64,000 bases of DNA from Chryseobacterium sp. OSA05B (GTDB lineage Bacteria > Bacteroidota > Bacteroidia > Flavobacteriales > Weeksellaceae). Made by a program: the position numbers and the translations under genes. Shown here one piece after another: positions 25,449 through 32,988 of this stretch (position 1 is the stretch's first letter; every line of letters starts with the position of its first letter). Below the pieces are notes generated by a model. It was not told the DNA's origin, ran no database searches, and saw only the letters and a program-made list of their open reading frames with translations. The DNA is taken from NCBI RefSeq assembly GCF_019970065.1, contig NZ_JAHXYH010000001.1:62001-126000 (forward strand). The letters run 5' to 3'.

Positions 25449-26120
25449 ATGAAAAAATACATCATAACGGCAGCTTTGTTAATAGGAACCGGAACATTAG
25501 TTCTGACCGCTGTACAATCCTGTCAAACAATGGCCACTACTGACCTGGGGCTATCGATCATTAAAAAGGTTTTACTGAACGGTATCGATAAAGGAATGGG
25601 GATCTACAGTAATAAAGAAGCCTTCCTTCAGAATAATATGGTGGACAAGGCACTTCCAAAAGAGCTTAGAGATATCAACTCAACGCTTGAAAAAATTGCT
25701 CCGTCCTTAGTGGCTAAAGAGAGAGATTTTATCGCGCAGGCAGCTGCTTATACGGTTAACCTTTCAAAACCTATTCTACAGGACGCAGTCAACAGCCTGA
25801 ATGCACAGGATGTCACAAGAATTATTCAGGGTACAACGGCGACGCAGATCCTAAAGGAAAAAACATCCCAACAGCTCGTAGCCGCCATCGCTCCCAAAGT
25901 GGATGAGAAACTGAACGAATACGGCATTGCAAAAACCATCAACACAGCACTTTCAGGAAACAATCTTCTGGGAAGCCTTCTTGGAGGAAGCAACAGCAAT
26001 GTGAATACCGGAGGACTGAGCAAACTGGCCTCAGAACAATTGGTCAACGGACTGTTTAATATCATTGAAGATTACGAACATCAGAACTCTAAAGCCCTGC
26101 TTGGGCCTCTTGGAAAATAG
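25449..26120 (+). CDS. DUF4197 family lipoprotein
   Basis: 223 residues. The signal and lipobox AVQSC place Cys25 as the lipidation site. The body (KKVLLNGIDKGMGIYSNKEAFLQN, IKIALP-like MVDKALPKELRDINSTLEKI, LVAAIAPKVDEKLNEYGIAKTINTAL) matches the helical DUF4197 family of periplasmic proteins, which has no known function. The C-terminal Gly/Ser/Asn-rich stretch (GSLLGGSNSNVNTGG) is a linker before a last helix. It is followed closely by the DUF493 gene on the same strand. Confidence 0.8.
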   Translation: MKKYIITAALLIGTGTLVLTAVQSCQTMATTDLGLSIIKKVLLNGIDKGMGIYSNKEAFLQNNMVDKALPKELRDINSTLEKIAPSLVAKERDFIAQAAAYTVNLSKPILQDAVNSLNAQDVTRIIQGTTATQILKEKTSQQLVAAIAPKVDEKLNEYGIAKTINTALSGNNLLGSLLGGSNSNVNTGGLSKLASEQLVNGLFNIIEDYEHQNSKALLGPLGK

Positions 26121-26160
26121 AAAAATTTTCGCTATATTTATATATAATTTAACAAGGCAG

Positions 26161-26466
26161 ATGGACATATTACAAGGAAACCAACACGCAAACCAGGAGG
26201 ATTTTTATAGTTCTCTGAAGGAAAAACTGGAAGGTCACCATGACTTTCCGGAAGATTATTTATTTAAATTTATTATTCCTACAGACGAGGCTAAACTTAC
26301 AGAAATTTATAAAGTTTTCGATGGTATTAAATTTACATTAGGAAACCGCGAAAGCAAAAATGGAAAATACACAGCCTGCAATATCAACGCGTTCGTACTG
26401 GATGCAGATCAGGTAGTGAATATTTATAAAGAAGTAGCTAAAATAGAAGGCGTTATTCTATTGTAG
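26161..26466 (+). CDS. DUF493 (YbeD-like) family protein
   Basis: 101 residues from the ATG at 26161; an in-frame upstream start at 26065 lies inside the DUF4197 gene and is rejected. The sequence DFYSSLKEKLEGHHDFPEDYLFKFIIP and the final YTACNINAFVLDADQVVNIYKEVAKIEGVILL have the small ferredoxin-like alpha/beta fold of the YbeD/DUF493 family, which resembles ACT-type regulatory domains. The function in flavobacteria is unknown. It begins 40 bases after the DUF4197 gene and shares its terminator. Confidence 0.8.
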   Translation: MDILQGNQHANQEDFYSSLKEKLEGHHDFPEDYLFKFIIPTDEAKLTEIYKVFDGIKFTLGNRESKNGKYTACNINAFVLDADQVVNIYKEVAKIEGVILL

Positions 26467-26469
26467 AAA

Positions 26470-26501
26470 ATAAAAAGTCAGCTTCCGCTGACTTTTTTTA
26501 T
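26470..26501. terminator. Bidirectional terminator between convergent genes
   Basis: AAAAAGTCAGC/GCTGACTTTTT with a TTCC loop is a strong stem, with T7 on the plus side and A5 giving T5 on the minus side. It serves DUF493 and the ArsC-like gene. Confidence 0.92.
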
Positions 26502-26514
26502 GTTTATACGCTTA

Positions 26515-26865
26515 TTATTTTTCAATAAAAAATTTCACATTTTCAATAGGTCTTCCCAGCATAGCCACAGATCCTTTGATTAAGATCGGTCTTTGGATCA
26601 GGGAAGGATTTTCAGACAGAATTTTGATCCATTCTTCTTCAGAATAATTTTTATCGGCATATTGTTCCGTATACAGTTTATCTGTTTTGCGGATCATATG
26701 AAATACGCTCTGATTCAGCTTTTTCAGCACTGTTTTGATTTCCAGGACGCTTAATGGATCCTCTACGATATTGATGATCTCAAAAGGCACCCCGTTTTCA
26801 TCCAGATACTCAAGAACAGCATTGGATTTTGAGCAACTTCCGTTATGTAAAACCTTAACCATCAT
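26515..26865 (-). CDS. ArsC-family (arsenate reductase/Spx-like) protein
   Basis: 117 residues from MMVKVLHNGSCSKS; the frame extends 12 codons upstream without a better start. It has a thioredoxin-like ArsC fold with a single redox Cys in HNGSCSKSNAVLEYLDENG, the central LKKLN...IRKTDKLYTE segment, and the conserved ILIKGSVAMLGRPIENV tail (RPI and GRP motifs). In E. coli ArsC the equivalent Cys forms an arsenothiol with glutaredoxin help. No ars operon surrounds it, so a housekeeping YfgD/YffB-like role is as likely as arsenic resistance. Confidence 0.82.
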   Translation of the reverse strand: MMVKVLHNGSCSKSNAVLEYLDENGVPFEIINIVEDPLSVLEIKTVLKKLNQSVFHMIRKTDKLYTEQYADKNYSEEEWIKILSENPSLIQRPILIKGSVAMLGRPIENVKFFIEK

Positions 26866-26999
26866 ACTATAATCATTTAAAAAATTAAACTTTCTTCTCA
26901 AATTTAAGAAGAAATGATTGGAAAGCTGTCTTAAATTCTGATAAAAATTTGTTAAAAACTCCTGAGAGGACAGCTTAATTTCCTGGCAACAGATTCTCT

Positions 27000-27617
27000 T
27001 TAAAAATTGTACACCTTATCACTATCTCCCAGCACCGTCTGGAAAGAAGAAGGCAGTGTATCTTTAAACTCCGGTTCCACAGATGGATTTCCCGGGTAAG
27101 ATTTACCGTTATATTTTACAAGATAATGATGTCCTTTACTCGGAATGATAAGATCAGACCATCCGTTGGTCTTATTCGTGGAGATAGCAACAGGTCCTCC
27201 AACAACAGTAAATCCTTTGAGTTTTTCACCTTTACTGTTAAATAGATAAACTGTACACCCTCCGGTACCGCAAAAGTAGTTTCCTTTCATGGCAACAAAG
27301 ATCTCGGGATCATTATCGCCGTTCAGGTCGGCTTCACTGTAGCTGAATTTACGGTCATTTTCAGTAAGTATATTCAGATCTTTTTTATCCAGATGATTTT
27401 TTATCATTTCACCAATCTGCAGAGCCTTCTGGTCTGTACTTTTATCTTTATCAGCGTTTCCTTGTACGGAAATACTGTCTTTTATTTTTGCCACAGGTTC
27501 AGCTGTTGCGCTGTCCATTGTTGATGGAAGTTTTTTATCCGCCTGCTTACTACATGAAAGACAGAATACTGCTGCAACAGAAAGAGCAATCACACGGCTG
27601 TTAATGAATGAATACAT
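27000..27617 (-). CDS. Lipoprotein of unknown function
   Basis: 205 residues. The signal peptide ends SVAAVFCLSC, predicting lipidation at the Cys of LSCSKQ. A low-complexity linker (residues about 25-65) precedes a globular domain with DLNGDNDPEIFVAMKG, a calcium-binding-like DxNxDxxxE loop, then FCGTGGCTVYLFNSKG with a cysteine pair, and a final YLVKYNGKSYPGNPS. Similar domains are widespread in Bacteroidetes and Proteobacteria without a known role. It stands alone on the minus strand. Confidence 0.7.
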   Translation of the reverse strand: MYSFINSRVIALSVAAVFCLSCSKQADKKLPSTMDSATAEPVAKIKDSISVQGNADKDKSTDQKALQIGEMIKNHLDKKDLNILTENDRKFSYSEADLNGDNDPEIFVAMKGNYFCGTGGCTVYLFNSKGEKLKGFTVVGGPVAISTNKTNGWSDLIIPSKGHHYLVKYNGKSYPGNPSVEPEFKDTLPSSFQTVLGDSDKVYNF

Positions 27618-27697
27618 AATAATTGTTTTAGATTTGGAGGATTAGATTCCGCTAATAATTTTCAACCCATCATTAGCATTATAATTGATATTGGTTT

Positions 27698-27733
27698 AAA
27701 TAAACGGCTTATCAATACGATGTATTGATAGCC
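27698..27733 (-). terminator. Hairpin downstream of the deoxynucleoside kinase gene
   Basis: GGCTTATCAATAC/GTATTGATAGCC form a stem with one internal mismatch and a GAT loop (27706-27733). On the minus strand it is followed by GTTTATTTAAACC. It lies 44 bases after the kinase stop. The T run is imperfect. Confidence 0.65.
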
Positions 27734-27776
27734 CTTTATTCAACAGTGTTTTGTTTAAAATATCTTATATCGGTTT

Positions 27777-28391
27777 CTAGAAAAGACCGTTCAGCTCTGC
27801 TTCGATTTTTTCAAGGATAAATCCGAAATCTTCAGGTTTTTCCACGAAATCAAGGTCATCTACTTCGATCACAAGAAGCTTCCCTTCTGTATAATCAGAG
27901 ATCCATTTTTCATATTTCTGGTTCAGTTTTGAAAGGTATTCGATACTGATGGATGCTTCATATTCTCTTCCTCTCTTGTAGATCTTTTTCACAAGGTTCG
28001 GAACATCAGATTTTAAATAAATTAAAAGATCCGGTGCAGAGACAAATGATTTCATCAGGCCGAAAACAGAGATATAGTTCTTGAAATCCCTGTCGGAAAG
28101 AAGTTTCATATCATTCAGGTTTTCTGCAAAAATATGGGCATCTTCATAGATCGTACGGTCCTGGATAATATTTTTTCCACTTTCTCTGATCTCCTTCACC
28201 TGGCGGAATCTGCTTCCTAAAAAGTAGATCTGCAGGGCAAAGCTCCACTTGCTCATGTCCGCATAAAAATCTTCCAGATAAGGGTTATGGTCTACATCTT
28301 CAAACTGTGCATCCCATCCGTAATGCTTGGCAAGCATCGTGGTCAAAGTGGTTTTTCCTGCTCCAATATTTCCTGTAACTGCAATATGCAT
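27777..28391 (-). CDS. Deoxynucleoside kinase (dNK/dGK-dAK type)
   Basis: 204 residues. Walker A GNIGAGKT at 7-14, the substrate-binding ED-V motif (AQFEDVDHNPYLEDFY), the DRTIYED motif equivalent to the ERS/DRS catalytic block, and the LID arginines KRGREYE are all present. It phosphorylates deoxynucleosides in the cytosolic salvage pathway. Which bases it prefers cannot be decided by eye. It lies 30 bases downstream of the gene at 28422, in a probable operon. Confidence 0.92.
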   Translation of the reverse strand: MHIAVTGNIGAGKTTLTTMLAKHYGWDAQFEDVDHNPYLEDFYADMSKWSFALQIYFLGSRFRQVKEIRESGKNIIQDRTIYEDAHIFAENLNDMKLLSDRDFKNYISVFGLMKSFVSAPDLLIYLKSDVPNLVKKIYKRGREYEASISIEYLSKLNQKYEKWISDYTEGKLLVIEVDDLDFVEKPEDFGFILEKIEAELNGLF

Positions 28392-28421
28392 TCTCCTAAG
28401 TATTTTTTTTATTTAATTTGA

Positions 28422-29387
28422 CTAAACTCCAGCCGCCTGAACTTCGGAAGTATCTTCTATCAGCTTCTGCAAAGTATGGTCCGTAGCTTTCTCTTCAGAT
28501 TCCTTCTTTTCATCGTCAGCTTTCTTTCCTTCTTCCCCAGCGGGTTTTTCAGATGATGATTCTGTGGCTGGCACCGTAGTCGGCTTGGTGTCGGGCTCTG
28601 TCTGCAGTTTAGTTTCCTTTATTTTTTCTAAGTTGTAAAGATAGAGCTTGTTCGCTTTGATTTCAAAATAAGAAAGGATGTTTTTATCCACAATTTGCGC
28701 GTCCTTATCTTCAAAAATCTTCACCATTCCTTTTTCGGGATCGTATTTCAGAATCGAGTTGTCCGCAACGACCAAAACAACATCATTTTCCCTTCTGAAA
28801 CGTTTTCCGTTTTCCAGCGGTGCTTCGAAGAGTTTTTCAAACTTTAGCGAGAAGACCCTGATATGTTTCCGGGTTAAAATATAGACTTTCGTTTCAAAGA
28901 CCAGCAGATCCATCAGGTCATCAAAACTGACATCAAAAGGATAGGAATTGATGGTCGTATCATTCCTGAAATTATATTGAATAAGACGTTTTGTGCTGTC
29001 ATCCAAAAGCCAGAGCTGCTGAAGATCTTCTGCATATGCCATTTTGATAAATCCAAATTTCTGCTTGAAATCAACCTTTTGAATCTCGTTCATATTCTGA
29101 TCTACAAATTTCATTTCCTGAGCATTTTCCGAAAATAAGGCCAGGCTCAGAGGATTCTGTACCGACTGTACCTTGTAAGGAACGGTCAGCATCATTTTTC
29201 CGAGCTGTTTCCCGAGAGAATCGTATTTGGTAAAGCTGAAGTCTTTGTTTTTGTAGATGTACAGGTTTCCGTAATCGTCTGCCAGCATATCTTTGGCTTC
29301 CTTCAGTTTCAGAGTGTCAAAAGGAAGGGCTTTCTGTGCATTTACTGTACAGAAAAGGAACATGAATATGATATAAAGTAGTCTCAA
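28422..29387 (-). CDS. Secreted protein of unknown function, beta-propeller-like with charged tail
   Basis: 321 residues. The signal peptide (LLYIIFMFLFCTVNAQ) is followed by repeated beta strands (LADDYGNLYIYKNKDFSFTKYDSLGKQLG, FGFIKMAYAEDLQQLWLLDDSTKRLIQYN, LKYDPEKGMVKIF), suggesting a propeller. The last 70 residues are a disordered, charged stretch rich in Glu, Lys, Thr and Pro. It has no catalytic motif. Its position immediately upstream of the deoxynucleoside kinase gene implies co-transcription but gives no functional clue. Confidence 0.72.
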   Translation of the reverse strand: MRLLYIIFMFLFCTVNAQKALPFDTLKLKEAKDMLADDYGNLYIYKNKDFSFTKYDSLGKQLGKMMLTVPYKVQSVQNPLSLALFSENAQEMKFVDQNMNEIQKVDFKQKFGFIKMAYAEDLQQLWLLDDSTKRLIQYNFRNDTTINSYPFDVSFDDLMDLLVFETKVYILTRKHIRVFSLKFEKLFEAPLENGKRFRRENDVVLVVADNSILKYDPEKGMVKIFEDKDAQIVDKNILSYFEIKANKLYLYNLEKIKETKLQTEPDTKPTTVPATESSSEKPAGEEGKKADDEKKESEEKATDHTLQKLIEDTSEVQAAGV

Positions 29388-29466
29388 AATCTATTTTGGT
29401 AAAGATAACTTTCCTATGCGGAACGTCAGCAATTTACATCCTTTTATTTGAATTTTAAACAATGAA

Positions 29467-30507
29467 TTATTTAACTGAAATTTCAAAAATTTTTGACCAG
29501 TTTTTCCCTGTCACCAGCATATTATCTCCTTTAAAAGCAATTCCGTTTAAAACATGTTCACTGTTCCCCTGATCATTTTCCCCGGTCAGTTTTGTGAAAT
29601 CAAATTTACCCACCGCTTCTCCTGTCGCAGGATTAATTTTTAAAATAATGGGGTTATGCCACACATTGGAATATATAAACCCGTTGTGGTATTCCAGCTC
29701 ATTCAGTTTGTCGTAGGTTTGAGTATGTCCGGCAACAGAAACTGTGCGGACTACTTTTGACGGATCATTGACATCCAGAAAATAAAGATTTTTCGAGCCA
29801 TCTGTAGCCACAAGATTTTTACCGTCATAAGTCAGTCCCCATCCTTCTCCGATAACATTCGGTAAAGGGAACTGTGAGATTTTTTTCAATGAATTTTTAT
29901 CGTAAATAAACCCAATTTTATTTTTATAGGTCAGCTGATAAATTTTATCCCCAACAACCGCACAGCCTTCGGAAAAAACATCTGCCGGCTGTTTTTCAGT
30001 AATCATGGGAGTCGCTGAACCTAAAGTATATTTTATAAGCTGGGAAGAACCATCCAGTCCGTCGCTTTCGTAGACGGTGTTGCCTTCCATAAGAAATCCT
30101 TCGACAAAGTTATCCGGATCGTGAGGGTAATCTGCGATGATGCTATATGAAATATTCTGTTCCTGATTTTTCGCGAAAACGTTGATGGTTGCATCCTGGT
30201 TTAAGGTTTCTCCACCTTTGGTTTTAATGATCAAGGTCACTTCATTATCTCCTAATGTAAAAAATTTGGGATCTACCGTCAGACTGGAAGTCTCGTTGTC
30301 GCCAAAACTGATGGTAATCGTTTCCGCATTGTCCATTATTTCCTTCGGAAAATTAAGCTGATCTCCGAAATGATAACCTTTCGCTTCTTTTGAATTGTTG
30401 TAATCAGCCAGGGCATCCAGCATTTTTTCATTGTTATTGCACGAAGACAGCAGGAAAATGACACCTAAACCGGCTATGATATTTCTTTTCAGTGAATTCT
30501 TAATCAT
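29467..30507 (-). CDS. Glutaminyl-peptide cyclotransferase, plant/bacterial propeller type (copy 1), lipoprotein
   Basis: 346 residues. The lipoprotein signal ends FLLSSC. After an N-terminal Ig-like domain of about 110 residues (ETITISFGDNETSSLTVDPKFFTLG) comes the five-bladed propeller of the type I glutaminyl cyclase family: DPDNFVEGFLMEGNTVYESDG, GEGWGLTYDGKNLVATDGS, LNELEYHNGFIYSNVWHNPIILKINPATGEAVG. The enzyme would convert N-terminal Gln to pyroglutamate on exported proteins. It is a tandem duplicate of the next gene upstream, separated from it by a terminator. Confidence 0.87.
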   Translation of the reverse strand: MIKNSLKRNIIAGLGVIFLLSSCNNNEKMLDALADYNNSKEAKGYHFGDQLNFPKEIMDNAETITISFGDNETSSLTVDPKFFTLGDNEVTLIIKTKGGETLNQDATINVFAKNQEQNISYSIIADYPHDPDNFVEGFLMEGNTVYESDGLDGSSQLIKYTLGSATPMITEKQPADVFSEGCAVVGDKIYQLTYKNKIGFIYDKNSLKKISQFPLPNVIGEGWGLTYDGKNLVATDGSKNLYFLDVNDPSKVVRTVSVAGHTQTYDKLNELEYHNGFIYSNVWHNPIILKINPATGEAVGKFDFTKLTGENDQGNSEHVLNGIAFKGDNMLVTGKNWSKIFEISVK

Positions 30508-30542
30508 CCGTCAAAAATAGTAAATTTTTAATCCAAACATAA

Positions 30543-30569
30543 AAATAGCGCTCCTTAGGAACGCTATAT
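30543..30569 (-). terminator. Terminator between the two glutaminyl cyclase genes
   Basis: AAATAGCG and CGCTATATT pair, with CTCC/GGA inside the loop region. On the minus strand A-rich sequence becomes a TTTTTATG tail. It ends the transcript of the 30595 gene. Confidence 0.75.
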
Positions 30570-30594
30570 TTTTTATAAAAAATCTTCAGTCAGA

Positions 30595-31617
30595 TTATTT
30601 GATCTGAACTTCATAGATCTTCGGCCAGTTTTTACCGGTTACGAGCATATTGTCGCCTTTGAAAGTAATTCCGTTCAAGACGTCGTCACTTCCTTTGGTA
30701 TTCTGTTTTGCAATATCTGTAAAGTCAAACGTTCCCACTACTTCTCCCGTTGCAGGATTGATCTTTAACACCACAGGTTTCTGCCATACGTTGGCATAGA
30801 TAAATCCGTTGTGGTATTCCAGTTCGTTCAGCTGGTCGTAAATCTGAGAACTTCCCGCTACAGCTACATATTTGATCAGTTTTGAAGGATTGTTGGCATC
30901 CAGAAAATATAATAGCTTGCTTCCGTCTGATGCGATCAGGTTTTTGCCGTCATAAGTCAGTCCCCAGCCTTCACCCAAAACATTCGGGTAAGCAAATTCT
31001 GAAAGCAGTTTCAAAGAGCTTTTGTCATAGATATACCCTTTTTTGCTCTGCCAAGTCAACTGATATACTTTATCACCAACGATGGTGCTTCCTTCAGAGA
31101 AATCTTCCTGAGCCTGCTTGGTAGAAGCCAGAGGAGTAGTAGTTCCCAATGTATATTTCAGGATCTGGGAAGAACCGTTCTGCCCGTCACTTTCATAGAT
31201 GGTGTTGCCTTCGATCTGGAAACCCTGTACAAAATTCTTTGGGTCGTGAGGATATTCTGCAATAATCTGATATGCGATATTTTTTTCAGGATTTTTTGCA
31301 AATACATTGATGGTTGCATCCTGATTAAGGACTTTCCCGCCTTTTGTTTTGATGTTAAAAGTAACCGCATTATCACCCAGTGTAAAAAATTTAGGATCAA
31401 CGGTTAAGCTTGAAGTTTCTTTGTCTCCAAAGCTGATGCTGATGCTTTCTGCGTTCTCCGTTACCTCTTTCGGAAGTTCAAGTTTATCACCGAAGTGATA
31501 CCCTTTTTCCACCATTGTATTATTATATTCATTCAGCGTGTTCAGGATCTTTTCATCTTTGTTACAAGACGCCAACATCAAAACCACCGCTAAACCTACT
31601 ATTATATTCTTTTTCAT
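30595..31617 (-). CDS. Glutaminyl-peptide cyclotransferase, propeller type (copy 2), lipoprotein
   Basis: 340 residues, paralogous over its whole length to the gene at 29467: lipobox LMLASC, Ig-like domain (ESISISFGDKETSSLTVDPKFFTLG), then FVQGFQIEGNTIYESDGQNGSS, GEGWGLTYDGKNLIASDGS and LNELEYHNGFIYANVW. The FVQGF/YESDG/GEGWGLT signatures are those of type I glutaminyl cyclases, with the conserved Glu in the NELEYHNG segment. Both copies look intact, so either dosage or substrate divergence may be maintained. It acts at the envelope. Confidence 0.88.
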   Translation of the reverse strand: MKKNIIVGLAVVLMLASCNKDEKILNTLNEYNNTMVEKGYHFGDKLELPKEVTENAESISISFGDKETSSLTVDPKFFTLGDNAVTFNIKTKGGKVLNQDATINVFAKNPEKNIAYQIIAEYPHDPKNFVQGFQIEGNTIYESDGQNGSSQILKYTLGTTTPLASTKQAQEDFSEGSTIVGDKVYQLTWQSKKGYIYDKSSLKLLSEFAYPNVLGEGWGLTYDGKNLIASDGSKLLYFLDANNPSKLIKYVAVAGSSQIYDQLNELEYHNGFIYANVWQKPVVLKINPATGEVVGTFDFTDIAKQNTKGSDDVLNGITFKGDNMLVTGKNWPKIYEVQIK

Positions 31618-31652
31618 TGAATTTCTAAATATTTCCCCAAAAATAGCAAAAT

Positions 31653-32030
31653 TTATTCCGTATTGCCAATATTATCCACGGGCTGGCCAAATTGTAACAG
31701 ATAGCCGTTGTTATCATAGACTGCAAACTCCCTCATTTCCCATTCAAAAGTCTCGATTTCATAGCATACTTTTGCCTTTGTTTTAAGATCTTCCCAAAGA
31801 TCATCCACATCATCTACGTTAAAATAAAATGAGCCTGTAAAGCCTATTCCATTGGGTTTTTCATAATCATTCTGAGAAAGCATGATCTGTACATCGTCTT
31901 TTTTAAGTGAAGCCCACTGCCATTCATCATTTCTTCCCATCAAAGTAAAACCAAGGATCTGGGTATAAAATCCTATTGTTTCATCTATATTATCGGTCCA
32001 GAGTATAGGGCGAAGTGCTGAGTAGGTCAT
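31653..32030 (-). CDS. VOC superfamily (glyoxalase/bleomycin-resistance fold) protein
   Basis: 125 residues, one full VOC unit of two beta-alpha-beta-beta-beta modules: ALRPILWTDNIDETIGFYTQILGF and SFYFNVDDVDDLWEDLKTK...REFAVYDNNGYLLQFGQPV. Metal ligands of the glyoxalase type are partly present (E in the last strand is replaced by Q in LLQFG). The substrate is unknown. Its ATG overlaps the GNAT stop by four bases (ATGA), so it is the last gene of the antiporter-SRPBCC-GNAT-VOC operon. Confidence 0.85.
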   Translation of the reverse strand: MTYSALRPILWTDNIDETIGFYTQILGFTLMGRNDEWQWASLKKDDVQIMLSQNDYEKPNGIGFTGSFYFNVDDVDDLWEDLKTKAKVCYEIETFEWEMREFAVYDNNGYLLQFGQPVDNIGNTE

Positions 32031-32536
32031 ATGTTCCCGGATTCAAAAGTGTTCTTACTGATTTTCATATTAATGGAAAGCCAAAGTTCGTTATCAATAC
32101 TGACTTCGCTCATCACGTCCGGATCAATTTCAAAACCTACTTTTTTATAGCATTCAATGGCTCCGGTGTTCCAGTCGTATACATTAAGTTCGGCAGTTTC
32201 CCTATCAAATTGACGGAAACCATATTGCAGGAGTTCCCGCACAATTTTCTTTCCGTAGCCCTTTCCTCTGTTGTTCTCGTCCCATAACAGGATTCTACCC
32301 AGAAGAAAAGTTTCATCCTTTAAAAAGATCTGGGCATGGCCAATTGCTTTCTGCTCCGTGGTATCAAAAACCCTGAACATCAAACGGTTTTCATTCTCCA
32401 GGTCACTTTCCAGCTGTTCTTTCGTCAATGGAAAATGATAGGCAGGACCGGCAAACTGTAGAAGTTCCCTGTTGTTTTTTATTTTAGATATCAGTTCAGA
32501 AGCATTTTCTTCTTTAAAAACATGCAGCTCGATCAT
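32027..32536 (-). CDS. GNAT family N-acetyltransferase
   Basis: 169 residues with the acetyl-CoA binding motif A in RGKGYGKKIVRELLQYGF (Q/RxxGxG/A), preceded by the beta4 strand FLLGRILLWDENN and followed by TAELNVYDWNTGAIECYKKVGFEI, the usual motif B. It resembles RimJ/RimL-type acetyltransferases. The acceptor is not predictable. It lies 5 bases after the SRPBCC gene and overlaps the VOC gene by 4 bases, so translation is coupled. Confidence 0.87.
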   Translation of the reverse strand: MIELHVFKEENASELISKIKNNRELLQFAGPAYHFPLTKEQLESDLENENRLMFRVFDTTEQKAIGHAQIFLKDETFLLGRILLWDENNRGKGYGKKIVRELLQYGFRQFDRETAELNVYDWNTGAIECYKKVGFEIDPDVMSEVSIDNELWLSINMKISKNTFESGNI

Positions 32537-32541
32537 ATCTT

Positions 32542-32967
32542 TTATTTTTCTAAATAATCTTTCAAACTCTGTCCGATAATAGAATTCCAGCCTTCTGTAA
32601 AACTTGTTCTGGAAAAATTTTCTCCCAGACCTTCAAATCCTTCAATATTCTCATGAGTCAGTGTTACCAGCGTTCCGTCATCTTCCGGCTGAAGCTCCCA
32701 GGTCACTGTGGTCACAGCATCTGAGAGCTCAGGATAGGCCCAGCTGTGTTTCAGCTTTTTGTTGAGAATAGTTTCTAAAATACGGCCGCGGTGAAGATAT
32801 TCCCCTCCATCACAAGATTCATAGAAGTCAAACTCTTTTCCCGGTTCCAATCCAAAATCACGGATCGTAAAGTACCAGGATTTCATTTCATTTTTATCGG
32901 TCAATGCCTTCCATATTTTCTCTGCCGGTGCATTGAATTTGTACTGAACAGTGATGGGTGTATTCAT
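32542..32967 (-). CDS. SRPBCC (AHSA1-like) domain protein
   Basis: 141 residues. The START/AHSA1 fold starts ITVQYKFNAPAEKIWKALTDKNEMKSWYF, with PGKEFDFYESCDGGEYLHRGRILE and the C-terminal helix GLGENFSRTSFTEGWNSIIGQSLKDYL. Such proteins bind hydrophobic ligands or assist protein complexes; many are unassigned. It begins 21 bases after the antiporter stop and continues into the GNAT gene, so it is the second gene of a four-gene unit. Confidence 0.86.
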   Translation of the reverse strand: MNTPITVQYKFNAPAEKIWKALTDKNEMKSWYFTIRDFGLEPGKEFDFYESCDGGEYLHRGRILETILNKKLKHSWAYPELSDAVTTVTWELQPEDDGTLVTLTHENIEGFEGLGENFSRTSFTEGWNSIIGQSLKDYLEK

Positions 32968-32988
32968 AGTTTCAGATTTAATTAAGAT

